Assembly (NCBI RefSeq): GCF_932526225.1
Contig: NC_064036.1
Coordinates: 17,692,953-17,756,952, forward strand
Origin: Nematostella vectensis
Taxonomy: Eukaryota; Cnidaria; Anthozoa; Actiniaria; Edwardsiidae
Length of the DNA: 64,000 nt
Reading direction: 5' to 3'
Part shown: in pieces, positions 1-10,618 of the stretch
Layout: every line of letters begins with the position of its first letter
How positions within the stretch are numbered: position 1 is the stretch's first letter
The notes under the pieces: model-generated
Told to the model about the DNA's origin: nothing
What the model saw: only the letters and a program-made list of their open reading frames with translations
Database searches by the model: none
Position numbers and translations under genes: made by a program

Positions 1-749
1 CCATAATTCCCCATAAGTTACATATAATTTAAAAAGTTCCATAAAAAATTTTAAGGGTGCAAATTTATATGTCGATTCAAGATTAGAGCAAATGCAAATA
101 TGTACTTAAGCAAAATGTGAGATTTAGGGTGTGATAAACTTATGCTGTGTTTAAACTTGAGCGTCCAACCTAGGTTGAGTAACTACCCAACCTAGGTTAG
201 ATTTGGAGTGTGTGTGAACAGGCTCCAAATAGCCACTTTAAGTGGCTATAATATCTGGCACATAATATGTGCCAGCAATTACAAAGGATCCGCAACCTAG
301 GTTTGGTTGAGCTGAACCATTCCAGGAGGCATGTTGAGTGTAGGCAATTGAGGTTACAGTCAAATCTGCTGACAGGTCTTGTCAGCTATCGCTTTCCTAT
401 GTCAGTCATTTCTCAAATAGTGTTTACTCAATAGTCATGAGATTACCACATGTTTTGGGGATCCGCGCATTTGCTGGACATTTTACACAATTCTTCCCAA
501 CAAACTAGTTTTAAAGTCAGGGGACAGAGAAACCCTAATGTACTAGCGCAAAAAATTCAACGAAAATGACAAACATAAGGCAAGGTGGTCCCTAAAGGAT
601 CATCTTGAATTATAGTGAATCTTGTAAACAGAAGCCACCACAGAATAACAAGATGGGTAAAAAAATCATAATCGCAGCAGCAGCAGTTTGACCTCAGAAT
701 TCAAATTGACAACACCAGCGCTGTTCGGGCTGAGTGATCAACCAAGGTT
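1..749. other. Non-coding flank, no gene seen
   Basis: AT-rich sequence with no credible exon. It may be the intron of the orphan RRM first exon at 1552-1648 (minus strand), whose remaining exons would then lie left of the window, but nothing here shows that. The palindrome cluster at 164-285 is the only structure I could define. Confidence 0.5.
164..285. repeat. Cluster of short perfect palindromes
   Basis: Two copies of the palindrome AACCTAGGTT (near 168 and 190) are followed by an 8-bp stem AGCCACTT / AAGTGGCT around one base, and an 8-bp stem TGGCACAT / ATGTGCCA around AAT. A third CAACCTAGGTT lies near 293. Four hairpin-capable units in about 130 bp look like the end of a small transposon or a multimer-binding site. 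No partner copy is visible in the window. Confidence 0.6.
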
Positions 750-1253
750 ACCTTATTATAGGGAATTAACGTTGGTAGATATTAGTGTGTATTAAATGTA
801 CGCGTATCGAATTTTTGGACCACTTCAAAACAAATGAAATGAACGCGAATTTGGGCCTAATGTCTCAAATAAACTTAATTAACGCCGATCCTGAAAAACA
901 TATTTTTGGGGTAATTTGCTGCTCAGATATATTCCATTTACCAAAAACTATTATAATCAAGCAAGCAAGCTTTTACGGCTAGAGAGAACAACGACCGAAT
1001 TGAAAAATTATCTAACGTGATCAAAGAAGATAACTAAACTCTTTATTAATAAACAGAGTACGGTTTTAAAATTAGTTGAATTTTGTATTCGATCTTTCAT
1101 AAAATTCAGTATTAATTAACGTTTTTAAAATTACCGTTTAACTTAATTAATGTATTACAAATTAACAATGACCTTATTTAGGATATATTAAATTAACGCG
1201 AATTTGAAAAATGCGCGTTAATTTAGTGGAACGTTAATTTCCTATAATAAGGT
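750..1253. mobile_element. Inverted-repeat element (MITE-like), 504 bp
   Basis: The left end ACCTTATTATAGGGAATTAA and the reverse complement of the right end (1230-1253) agree over 24 bp with one mismatch. The interior is AT-rich with many TTAAC/GTTAA words and holds no credible coding sequence; a 65-aa open frame inside is random-looking. The size, terminal inverted repeats and lack of a transposase fit a non-autonomous DNA transposon. No clear target-site duplication could be fixed. Confidence 0.7.
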
Positions 1254-1551
1254 AGGTTTTCAAGTGTAAACACATTTCTCCTAAGCGGGGTTCAGATAAC
1301 CACAAACTGAACATAGGTTTACGCTCAAGTGTAGACACGGCATTAGTAGTTTCTTTAGCGTGAAACGGGCTTTTGGTCAGAGAGACAGAGAAAACAATTG
1401 TACAAGAATAAAAACATAGCTATAAAAAAACGTGTTATCGATGTTAGATTGTTGTTGCTAATTCTAAAGAAAATCCGAACGACGATTATCTTATGGAGGA
1501 AAAACACAAAAGCAATTATACAAAACCGCTTTTTTTTCTGTCTTTACTCAC

Positions 1552-1648
1552 CATCTACAACATCATAACGACTGAATCTATCCTGTAGGTCTGCCTCGTT
1601 GACTTTGAAGTCGAGATTTCCGATGTAGCATTTGCATTCTTCACCCAT
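1552..1648 (-). pseudogene. Orphan first exon of a glycine-rich RRM protein gene
   Basis: The minus strand from 1648 starts MGEECKCYIGNL and continues as the first half of an RRM, with the RNP2-type CYIGNL. It ends at a GTGAGTAAAGAC donor. The exon length (97 nt), phase, donor context and 5' flank all match the first exon of the complete minus-strand gene at 10208; even the upstream GGCCCGCTCGT (near 1780 and 10340) is shared. No second RRM exon with RGFGFVTF is found between 1 and 1551. It is either a partial segmental duplicate (promoter, 5'UTR and exon 1) that lost the rest, or a real paralogue whose other exons lie beyond the left edge. The reading frame itself is intact. Confidence 0.6.
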
Positions 1649-1653
1649 TTTGA

Positions 1654-2452
1654 GATCAAAGTACGAGTATTTTAGCAAACGACTGTGACCGGATGAGTAA
1701 GCTTGAGAGAGAAAGCACGATGCTCTCACTCGAAATGTTGGGGCGCACGGGAATCACATGAGGGCGGCTCATACTTAGGCCCGCTCGTTCATAAACTCAT
1801 GAATAAAGAAATATGAATGAACCCATGAAGAGGTATTCGAACACATCTTCAGAGGACTGTTTTTTATTACACTAGTTCGAGAACACGACAAGGTGATTGT
1901 ATTTTTTTAAGAAAACCAGACCCTGCGCGCAGGGTTGACTGGGATACCTGAGATCTGCAACTTGTTTGTGTGGCATGTTCGCATGTATGACAAAGATTTT
2001 ACTTCCTACTTTGGATTAATAAAAAAAATGTATAATATTGTTTTTTATTGTAAATGCCATATCACAACACTGATTGGGGCAAGAAAGGTAAGAGCATCAT
2101 CTCTTCAGGTGTGGGGTGGACTTGAGGTGTGCTCCATGAAAGTAGACAGGGCTGATTGTCCTATCTTCAAATACTATCCCCACATCAGAGTTAGCACCGA
2201 AATAAGATTAAGGAAAGCTGAGAATGTGTCTTAAAATTGTTATTTCTTAAACATTTTTTTGGTTCACTGCCCTCAATTTGCTATCACTTAGGGATAAATT
2301 TATTCTAACACCCAAAGTGAGTCCTATTGTATTAACAAAATAATTTTATTGAAATGTATTATTTTATTTATGTAAGTTACAAGTAAACAACAACATTTAA
2401 TTATTTTGAAGTCAAATGAGAGGGCTATAGAATAATCCAGACTTTATTAAAA
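1654..2452. other. Non-coding stretch, nothing defined past 1800
   Basis: 1654-1800 is the duplicated 5'UTR/promoter flank of the orphan RRM exon. From 1800 to 2452 the sequence is AT-rich with one random 99-aa frame (1935-2234). I see no motif, splice structure or repeat partner. Confidence 0.45.
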
Positions 2453-2455
2453 TTA

Positions 2456-2849
2456 TGCACTAGTCAATTGAAACCCCCACCCCCATGGTCCATGGTAAGG
2501 GTGGGGATTAGACTTTGACCCTGTACAAAACAGAGAAAAGCCTCCACCCCCTCAGGACAAAACTACCTGACATTTAAATACAACAAGTCACCTGAGATAA
2601 GCCTTAATCTTTCAAAGCCAGTACACTTCAGTGAGTACATTTGTACCAATAACTATGAAGATAACAGTTAATAAAAAAATGGTAGCCTACTTGTAGGCTT
2701 TGATAGTTTTTCCGGCACGAAAACCCCACGGCCGCCACCTTGGATAACGCGCTCCGCAGGGGGAGGGGGAGAAAAAATGCTCTAAACCCCCACGTGACCA
2801 CCACACTTCCCCGGGACCATGGGGGTGGGGGTTTCAAATGACTAGTGCA
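2456..2849. mobile_element. PIF/Harbinger-type MITE, 394 bp
   Basis: The termini TGCACTAGTCAATTG and CAAATGACTAGTGCA form inverted repeats that extend through a C-rich tract (CCCCCACCCCCATGGTCC) at both ends. The element is bounded by TTA on both sides (2453-2455 and 2850-2852). A 3-bp TWA target duplication with no transposase is the pattern of PIF/Harbinger MITEs; the superfamily assignment is inferred from the TSD alone. A second member is at 30478-30687, and a decayed right end of the same family lies near 20060-20120. Confidence 0.75.
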
Positions 2850-3910
2850 TTATTAAAGCATAAGCATATTTTCAAGATCAAAAACACCACAAAAATATTA
2901 CAAATCTCTATCAAAATAGAATGACATTCAATGAGGGATAAAGGTATTTTAGGGAAATAATAAAACTTATCTAAAGGAAGCACCAAAGTACCAAAATAAT
3001 TTTCATAGATTTAAATTAAGTAAGTACATATTTTTACATGACTTACAATTTAAGTTAAACCTATGCTGTTTTTTACTGAAATCGACATGGTTAAAATGAT
3101 GACATTCAATGAGAGAGATCAAGATATTTTATAGAAAACAGTTGGTCAAGTGTCCAATGTAACTTAACCCATTGACTCCTGGCTTTTTTTGAGCTGAATT
3201 TACAAAAAAAAAACAGACTGAAAACAGATACCTCATAAAAAAATACAGCTATGAGCATATTAGGAGAGTGTCTCAGGACATCATGAAGTCCTTTGGGACA
3301 TAATTGAGTGCTTTGCTTACGGATATTTGCAAGCAAAGGTGGATTCATGATGATTTTGTCTTGTTTGGCTTTGCCTGGATGAGAAATAATTTTCTAATGA
3401 ATCACCACAGCTCTCCTAAATGGTGTCTTTTCTGAAACCAAATTGATTCCAAAATTGTTTACACTGCTATTCTGGGTCTGGATGACCTGGAATTGATTTG
3501 TTTGGCTTCGGGGTGAAAAGACTTATAAACAACCATCTGACTTTGGGGAGAGGAGTGTTGACTGGCCCTCCCCTCGTGAATTTTCCCTGGATCTCCCAGA
3601 ATGCTTTGCAATACGTAAAGACATCTTCGTGGTTGTACAATCCTTCAAGGAGTGGACATTGTGTTTTGAGGCCATGGAAATGTACCTGGAGGATCAGAAT
3701 AAAGGTATCTATTTGCGTCTTGAGCTGTGTTTGCTGATCTCTCCCCCTTGTGTGGTATTTTGAGCGTTTTATTGAGAGGGGTGATTCTGCTTTTCTCTCC
3801 TTGTTCGGTTTGAGATTTGTCAAAGAACCTGTGCTATTATTTGGCTTAAAAGTAGATGCCAACACCTTGGTTGGGTGCATATCTGCAAGACCATTTATCC
3901 CTTAGACTGA

Positions 3911-4013
3911 TGCCTGAGTATCTTCATCTTGTTGTGTTTATTTTGCATTTATGAATTTTTTGGGTTGTGGGTACTTCCCAAAGCCGGTACAAGCCGGTTG
4001 GGGGGTCATTGTG
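3911..4013 (+). repeat. Dispersed repeat, copy 1
   Basis: About 100 bp beginning TGCCTGAGTATCTTCATCTT is nearly identical to 18538-18648, ending in both cases in a GTGTTAA context. There is no coding capacity. The surrounding 2900-3900 segment also carries two related words (GACATTCAATGAG near 2930 and 3105), so this region is built of old repeats. I see no gene between 2850 and 4427. Confidence 0.7.
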
Positions 4014-4427
4014 TTAAAGTAGATTCATTGACAAAGCGATTTGTGGGAGACGATTTCCATCAATTGTTTCAAACTACTTCCACTTCAATAGATTAAGCAA
4101 TCAAGATAAATACCTCGAGTCCATTCATGAGTGTCCAGAGCACATTTAATTACGTCTTGAAGTAAGCTGTATGAGTCTAAAGCAGTCAGCACAATTCTTA
4201 TCTTGAGCCGCGTGTCCCGGTCGCAAATGTAAACACGAGTAAATACAGCGTAATAAATACAAGCTGAGATGATTTTCCAAAATAACTTGGTAGAAATTGA
4301 GGCTATGGTAAAATATGCAGTTATTAATTCGGGCCTTCAACTGCACAAATAACATTGATCTGAGGTCTGGAATCTCAAATTCAAGATGACGGCCATGACA
4401 TAGTTTTAAATTATGCAGAAGGATTCT

Positions 4428-5268
4428 GGGGGTCGTTTCTCAAAACTCCCGGTAATATCCGTGCCCGTTAGGGTACCGGGAGAGTTTTCGGGATACTTTT
4501 CCGGGCGAGGAAGAGCGTTTCTCAAAGCTAGCGGTAGCGTCCCGGTTGTTTACGGGTTCCCGATAAGCAAATTATAATTTTCAGAGTTAATGAATAGATT
4601 GGCTAAATAATTATTGAATATCAATAAAAATCGTAGATTTGTCGTTGTCTGTAGACAACTGGTACCTCAAACACTGCTGTGGCATCGGCACTTTTCGAAA
4701 AAAAGACAAAGAACATGTAGATAAAGTATCATTTTGAAGCAAAACTTTCAATACCTTCGCAAAGTTGTTTACATTTTTTGGCGCACGGTGACAGCTAAAT
4801 CTCAAATCATTTGACAGAAAAGAAACCTGATTGGCTGGTGGGGAATCCCATAAATTGATGTTAGCGGTGATTGGCTCACTTCTTATCGGGCAGTGGAATG
4901 GTTTCCTCAAGTGATAAAAACTCACTACAACTCGACACAACTTGAAAATGGCGAGATTTAATCGGAAGAAAAGCACCAAATTGGATATTTCAACTTGGCT
5001 AATTCAAGATAAATGGTTGATCTATAAATTCAGCTGAAAATATTAAGGAAAAACATCGTTTGGGGTATCAATTTTCGCATTAAAAAGTAATTCCGGGTAA
5101 GTTAACAGGAGCTTTTGAGCTCCCGTAAGTTACCGGACGAGTTACCGGGATTTTTTCCGTGCCCGAAAATAGCGGGCGTTGTGATAAACACCCGAAGTGT
5201 TTATCGGGGGCTTACCGGGTGACTTTTTGGGTTTCCGGGTTTATCGGGACTTTTGAGAAACGACCCCC
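4428..5268. mobile_element. Inverted-repeat element, 841 bp
   Basis: The left end GGGGGTCGTTTCTCAAAA and the reverse complement of the right end (TTTTGAGAAACGACCCCC, ending 5268) are inverted repeats continuing into imperfect CCGGTAA-type repeats. The interior has many short CCGGG/CCCGG words and no transposase-like frame. It is a non-autonomous DNA element of unknown superfamily; target duplication is not clear. Confidence 0.7.
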
Positions 5269-5269
5269 C

Positions 5270-6200
5270 GGTAACTACGCATTGCGATGTCGTAGGACAG
5301 TAGGGTAATACTTCGTGTAAGAAAAAGGCTTCAGTAAGGTAGCAATGAGTACATGAGTATAAGAAGTATTGCCTATGGCGCAAGGGTTCTTGGGAATTGC
5401 ATTGTGCAAATCGCGAGACGACAGAAGAAAAAAAAACAGTTGCATTTTATGACTGGGCTACCACAGGTATCCCAGTAAAAAGGGGGGGGGGGAATGCACT
5501 CCCTGGCTTATAAAATACAGGAAAGTGTGAATGGAAATATCTGGGAAACTGGAATTTTGAGCGACCCTGTCACTATATAGGCTCTCTAAGGGACAAACCA
5601 TTGAAAGGTGAAGGGGGTGGTTGCGGAAATAAAAAAAAGTGCAAGCTTTTCACTCAAAAAAAAAAATCCTGCATGAAAAAATGACCAGCAAAAACAAAAA
5701 ACGTGCAAGCCGGTTTACTGTCATTTGACCACATAATAAAGCCATTATATAAAGACAGTGTGCCTCGCCAATCATACTTCAACAGTTCTTGTTACACTAA
5801 TAATTATTGTTGTTGGTACACAACACATGTAAATATAAACAAGCGTAGCAGAGACGGGGGTTGGGATTGAGACTTCCCCTCCACCCCTACTTTCGTGATA
5901 TCATCCTCTCTTGATATGTAAAGACAACAGGAAACACCGCACGTAAAGCGGGAATATATGTAGCTGGGTGCTTTACTTTCAGAGATGAGACATCTAAGAA
6001 TACATTTTTTTCATTTCTACATTTATTGAACCAAGGTTACAAAAGCCAATAATGCTATATGTATCTCTTACAAGAGCCCCCCTACCCTACACATGCATGC
6101 ACAAAATACGACGTATGCTTCGCGGTTCCTAAAAATTCCCCATGTCTTCAATCTTTTTTTCGGAGGGAGCGCATCGACCGGAGAGCAAGTCTAATCTTGG
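5270..6200. other. Non-coding stretch
   Basis: It contains a GTAGGGTAATAC-type AT/GC mixed segment, a G10 run near 5483 and simple A-runs. No exon, RNA gene or repeat partner was recognised. Confidence 0.4.
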
Positions 6201-6204
6201 TATC

Positions 6205-6640
6205 GAATATGATTTTTCGTGTCCACACCACAGGCTTCCCAGTCGGTTGATTTGTATTTTGATTTCATGCTGATCAGCGGTCTTTTTAGCGCATGCGCGA
6301 GTTTCATGTAGTGGATGCGATTTTTCGTGTCCACACCGCACAGGTTTCCCAGTCGGCTTATTTTTATTTTGATTTCATGCTGATCAGCGGTCTTTTTAGC
6401 ACATGCGCGAGTTTCATATAATGGATGCGATTTTTCGTGTCCACGCCACAGGTTTCCCAGTCGGCTGATTTGTATTTTGATTTTATGCTGATCGTGTGTT
6501 TTTTAGCGCATGCGCGAGTTTCATATAGTCCATTTTTCGTGTCCACAACACAGGCTTCCCACTCGGCTGATTGTATATTGATTTCATATCGATCAGCGGT
6601 GTTTTGGCGCATAAGAGAGTTTCATCGAAACGATCCATAC
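6205..6640. repeat. Tandem repeat, four units of about 102-110 bp
   Basis: The word TTTTTCGTGTCCAC recurs at about 6213, 6321, 6431 and 6533. Each copy is followed by CACAGG(C/T)TTCCCAGTCGG, a GATTTCATGCTGATCAGCGG block and GCGCATGCGCGAGTTTCAT. The copies differ by point changes and small indels, so this is an old array. The short frames on both strands here are by-products of the repeat. Confidence 0.85.
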
Positions 6641-7010
6641 AAGTTCCCCAACTGATCCCGGGACCCGAAACGATCCCCAAAAGTCCCCGAAATGAACCCC
6701 AAGGAATTACAGTAATGGACAACTAAAGGAATGTGTGAGGATTGGCTTTCAGTATGAAACATATGAAACATTTAGCTTTGTTGTGTTATTAAAAGGAAAT
6801 TTACATTAACTAAAACTATAGTATTAAGATTTTAATATACGACTGCGGGGGAAATACAGTGGTTGAGTCAGAAATTAACAATTCCTGTGATAGTAATTTG
6901 AAGAACCCGGCGTGGATAAATCATTTTTACATAACAAGCCATAAAAGAAGTCCAGTGTACTTTTTATTTAACTTTGTTCAAATGCACGGTAGCGAGTTGG
7001 TACCTTTTAC
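6641..7010 (+). mobile_element. Single-arm copy of the foldback family
   Basis: 6650-6720 carries the GGACCCGAAACGATCCC sub-repeat, followed by AAGGAATTACAGTAATGGAC. The next 280 bp matches, in reverse complement, 20930-21240 inside the foldback element at 20178-21380, for example the GCGGGGGAAATACAGTGG word near 6845. It is a partial, inverted copy of that element. Confidence 0.65.
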
Positions 7011-8870
7011 GAAGTAATAGCTGAATCTTCCCCTCATTTACCACACTGAATAAATGCAGAATTTGACTAGATGGTGTTTCTGTAGTGGCCATTAATGGCC
7101 ACTCAAGAGTAGACATTAGCAGTGGTCTGGTTGATATTATAGTTTCCCGGTCACCATCAGCACTGGAATGGAAACTGAAATACTGCGCTCTTTGAGATCA
7201 ACAGAAACTGTGTTTCCACAAAGAACATATCCCTCCCCAAGCTATTACAGGGGACGACCCCGAAGTTGGCCTCTCCGCAAACAAAAAATTCTAGCTACAA
7301 CCTTCAGTAAGACCTAGACAATGTGCTACTTGGATGTCTTTAACTCTACTTGGACTAGTTTGCTTCTTGGAAACCGTCAGTACTACCTGGACTAGTGTGC
7401 TCCTTTGAAAATTTAAGTACTATCTAGACCTGTGCTCTTGGTTTTTACTGCTTTTAGTTGTATTTCAATTGTATAATTGGGATGCACTGTAGAGAGAAGA
7501 TTGCCGGGAAAATAAGGTTCAAGAAAAAAAAAAATAGATCGGGAGGCAGACAGACGGGCAAGAAAACATCCTCCCCTCACAATGTTTCCATACTGTATGA
7601 AACGTTTCCCATTAAGGCTAAACAAAATAGTTAAAAGCTTTGGAAGTTAAAATTTATTAGTTGAAGCTTTTAAACCATTCTTCCATCTTTCTTTTAAGCC
7701 ATTCCATTACATCTTGGCCAATAAGTGGGAAGGGGGGCACATATCTAATACTTAATGTATTAGTGGAGTTCTTATTTAAAGAAAAGGCGCTTACATTTAT
7801 CTGTTTGGCCCATTATACGCCCATTGACTGTCCAAATCACGCTGAATTTCCTTGTTCAACAAAAGTTCTGAGGTTTAAAGAAGAACCAAACCTGTTTCTC
7901 GTGTAAACAACAAAATAAGTTGGATTAAGTTACCATGCCAAGCAAATTATAGAAAAATAAAATCCCAAAGTTTGTCATAAAAAAACTTTTAAATTTAAGA
8001 TTACTCATTATCAGCAGCTTTTGCAAATGCTTGAAAAAAAATTAAAAAACTAGACAGCAATGAATCAGGAGGCTTCTTGATGAAGAAGAGTTCTTGGATG
8101 AACTAACAAATCAACCTTGAAAACATATCAATCATATCTGCATACCTGCGCTTTACAAGAGACAAACGAGTAGAAGTGGTATTTTTAATGGTATTAATCA
8201 CGAATGTAACGTTTTAGCTATAAAATGTCAAAATTGTCAAAGCCATATTCAAAACAAAAGTCAGCTGGACATTTTAACTATATCCCCTGAGGGCTATATG
8301 CCTTCAGGAGCCTGCATGAGCCTTTGTCTGTATCCTGGGAACATGTGTACGGTTGGGTAGGCTCAATTCACTGGCTCAGTATCACGCAGGTTTGTTTCTT
8401 TGAGATCAGGTATCAAGCAAGGGACGGTAACCAGTGCAGTAGCCATGTGAATATGAGTCGCGTCCTTTGCAAATAAATAAGAAGGGTCTGGTGTTAGGAA
8501 GAACATACAACTGTGATCTATAGTGTCTTTTTGTCATCTCGGCATTGTGGCCAATATTCAGAGTTCATTGTTTGAGTGAAACCAAGGCAAGTCAATTCAC
8601 CAGATAAAAGTTTGCAGTTTGAAATGTGATAGTGTAACCAAGTGACATCCCATCACATGCAGGCCTAGGTAACTTACTGAGAACAACAAATGATTCAAAT
8701 TGACGGAATGACAAGTTTCACTTGACCTCAAAAGACCTAAAAAATGATGCCTGGTAGCTACGTCTATTCAGAGATATGTCTAGGCCAGTTAAAAGTAAAA
8801 CTTTCCGGTGAATTTCTATGCAATTGGATTTACTAAAAGAATGAAAGACACATAAACACAGTCACTGCGA
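7011..8870. other. Non-coding stretch between repeats and the RRM gene
   Basis: AT-rich, with no splice-bounded coding block. A pair of ACTTGGAC(T)AGT words near 7330-7400 suggests a small local duplication. I see nothing else to annotate. Confidence 0.4.
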
Positions 8871-8879
8871 GAAAAAAAC

Positions 8880-8885
8880 TTTATT
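8880..8885 (-). terminator. Poly(A) signal of the minus-strand RRM gene
   Basis: TTTATT on the plus strand reads AATAAA on the minus strand, about 270 bases past the stop codon at 9158. It is the first canonical signal downstream and would end a 3'UTR of about 0.3 kb. Confidence 0.55.
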
Positions 8886-9157
8886 TATTATACCAAATAA
8901 TATACATAATTTACAAAAATATAGTCAGGAAGAATATAAGATGGGAGTTATTCAAATGCAAGGTCACAAATGGAGTGAATAGTGGGTGACAAAGCCATCA
9001 ACCAAACAAGTTTGGGTGTCTCTGTCAGCGACCACTGCAGCTTTCACAATTTTATAAACATATATATTTGAAACCATTTACATTTGATGTGAGTAGAGGA
9101 TTTGTATCTAAAAAAAAAACAAAACAAAAAAACAGGGAATTGTATACATTACCATAC

Positions 9158-10208
9158 CTAGTAATATGAATTCCTGTCATAGCCACCACCCTTGCTACCA
9201 CCTCCATAGTCGCGTCTGCCACCGCCATAGCCACCACCACGGCCGCCACCATATCCACCTCCTCCACGGCCACCACCATATCCACCTCCTCCACGGCCAC
9301 CACCGTAGCCCCCTCTGCTGCTGCCACCATAGCCGCCACCACCACTTCTGTAGCCACCTGCTCGGCTTCCTCCTGCTCCACGCTCACCACGGGGTTGTGC
9401 CTGGTTGACTTTCATGGAACGTCCATCAAAATCCTAAAACAATAATAGGATATTTCAGTTTAAAATGCTAATAAAGTAATTAAAAATAGCTTAAATAAAA
9501 ATAGCTGTCATAAACTGGGCACACACCACATCTAGAGCAAGGGATACGGTTTGTATTTCACAGTCATGCACACAGTGCCCTAACCTGTCCGTCAAATTCA
9601 TCAATGGCTTTTTCCATCTCCTCTTTGCTTCCAAATGTGACAAATCCGAATCCTCTAGGTCTCCCGGTCTCCCTGTCTGTTATTACTTTGACTGAAAGAA
9701 GGAATTAAGAGCCATTTCTTAAAAATAACACATCGGCTTCACTCTCAACAAAGCACAATGGGATTGAGGCAACAAGGCACTTGACGTTGGCTGTCTTCCA
9801 CATTTGTGGGGACGTGAATCGACATCGTATTCGTTTTTTTTTTTTTTAAGTGGCTGACTTAAAAGACGCTTTGCAGAAATCTTTGTGTTGTAAACACTGT
9901 AAGATCAAACCTTAGTCGACGAGTACATGAAAAGGAACAGGAAACTTTAAAGGGAATGATCTTGATGCTGTGGTTAATATTTGAATAAATTCGATCTACG
10001 ATTGTCTTTTCATGAAAAAAATGCCCAACTTCACGATTGACATGACACGAGGCATTCTCCAGAGGCGTAAGATGTCGAGCACTAAATCGCATTTCTTCTG
10101 TCTTTACTCACCATCTACAACGTCACAACCATGGAACTTTTCCTCTAGGGCTTGTTCGTCGACACTGTAAGAAAGATTTCCGATGTAGCATCTGTATTCC
10201 TCCCCCAT
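9158..10208 (-). CDS. Glycine-rich RRM protein, CIRBP/RBM3-like (3 exons)
   Basis: Predicted cytoplasmic/nuclear RNA-binding protein of about 159 aa. Exons on the minus strand: 10208-10112 (start, RNP2-type CYIGNLSY), 9691-9585 (RNP1 RGFGFVTF) and 9433-9158 (C-tail to the stop). Phases 1 and 0 join cleanly, and all introns are GT-AG. The single RRM fills about residues 5-80. It is followed by an RGG/GGYGG-rich tail ending NSYY, the layout of cold-inducible RNA-binding proteins and glycine-rich RNA chaperones, which bind mRNA and tune stability or translation under stress. The start was chosen as the only ATG in frame before the RRM. The gene is divergent from a paralogue at 10619; exon 1 and its promoter are duplicated at 1552-1648. 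The orthologue name is uncertain because many animal glycine-rich RRM proteins share this plan. Confidence 0.88.
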
Positions 10209-10618
10209 TTCGAGATCAAAGTGAGAGTATTTTAGCAAACAACTGAGTACAGTGAAGTCTAGAGCGAGAGAGAACGAAAAGATGCTTTTACTCAATATAT
10301 GGGGGCGCCCGGCAGCTACAACAGGGGTGCTCATACTCAGGCCCGCTCGTCTAAGGATAAACAAACTGTAAAAACACCCCCCAAAATGACGATAATAAAA
10401 TGAAAAATCACCTGGTAGCTATTAGATACCATGCAATTTTATTTTCATAAAGTTATAATTACGCTCAATTTCTTGGATATCTTATATTATTGTGACTTTC
10501 TCTCTCTTAGTTTGGGGTTCCTTTGGTGAGCCTCGCCCTGCAGTAATTAGCATATTCGGTGACGCTTTGCAAGTCATACCACGAGGTCTTCTTCTCTTGA
10601 TTGTTTGTTTGAAACAAA
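10209..10618. promoter_or_regulatory. Shared divergent promoter region of two RRM genes
   Basis: The two start codons are only 410 bp apart in head-to-head orientation, so both 5'UTRs and a bidirectional promoter must fit here. A block around 10320-10350 (GCTCATACTCAGGCCCGCTCGT) is conserved in the duplicate flank near 1765-1785, which makes it the best candidate core or 5'UTR element. No TATA box is obvious. Confidence 0.5.

Noticed and set aside
3467-3880. 137-aa minus frame and 79-aa plus frame
   Set aside because: Overlapping opposite frames in a repeat-derived region, with no motif, splice signal or codon pattern.
9166-9408. His-rich plus-strand frame over the RRM gene tail
   Set aside because: Antisense shadow of the GGYGG repeats; the same applies to the minus-strand frame at 11840-12232.
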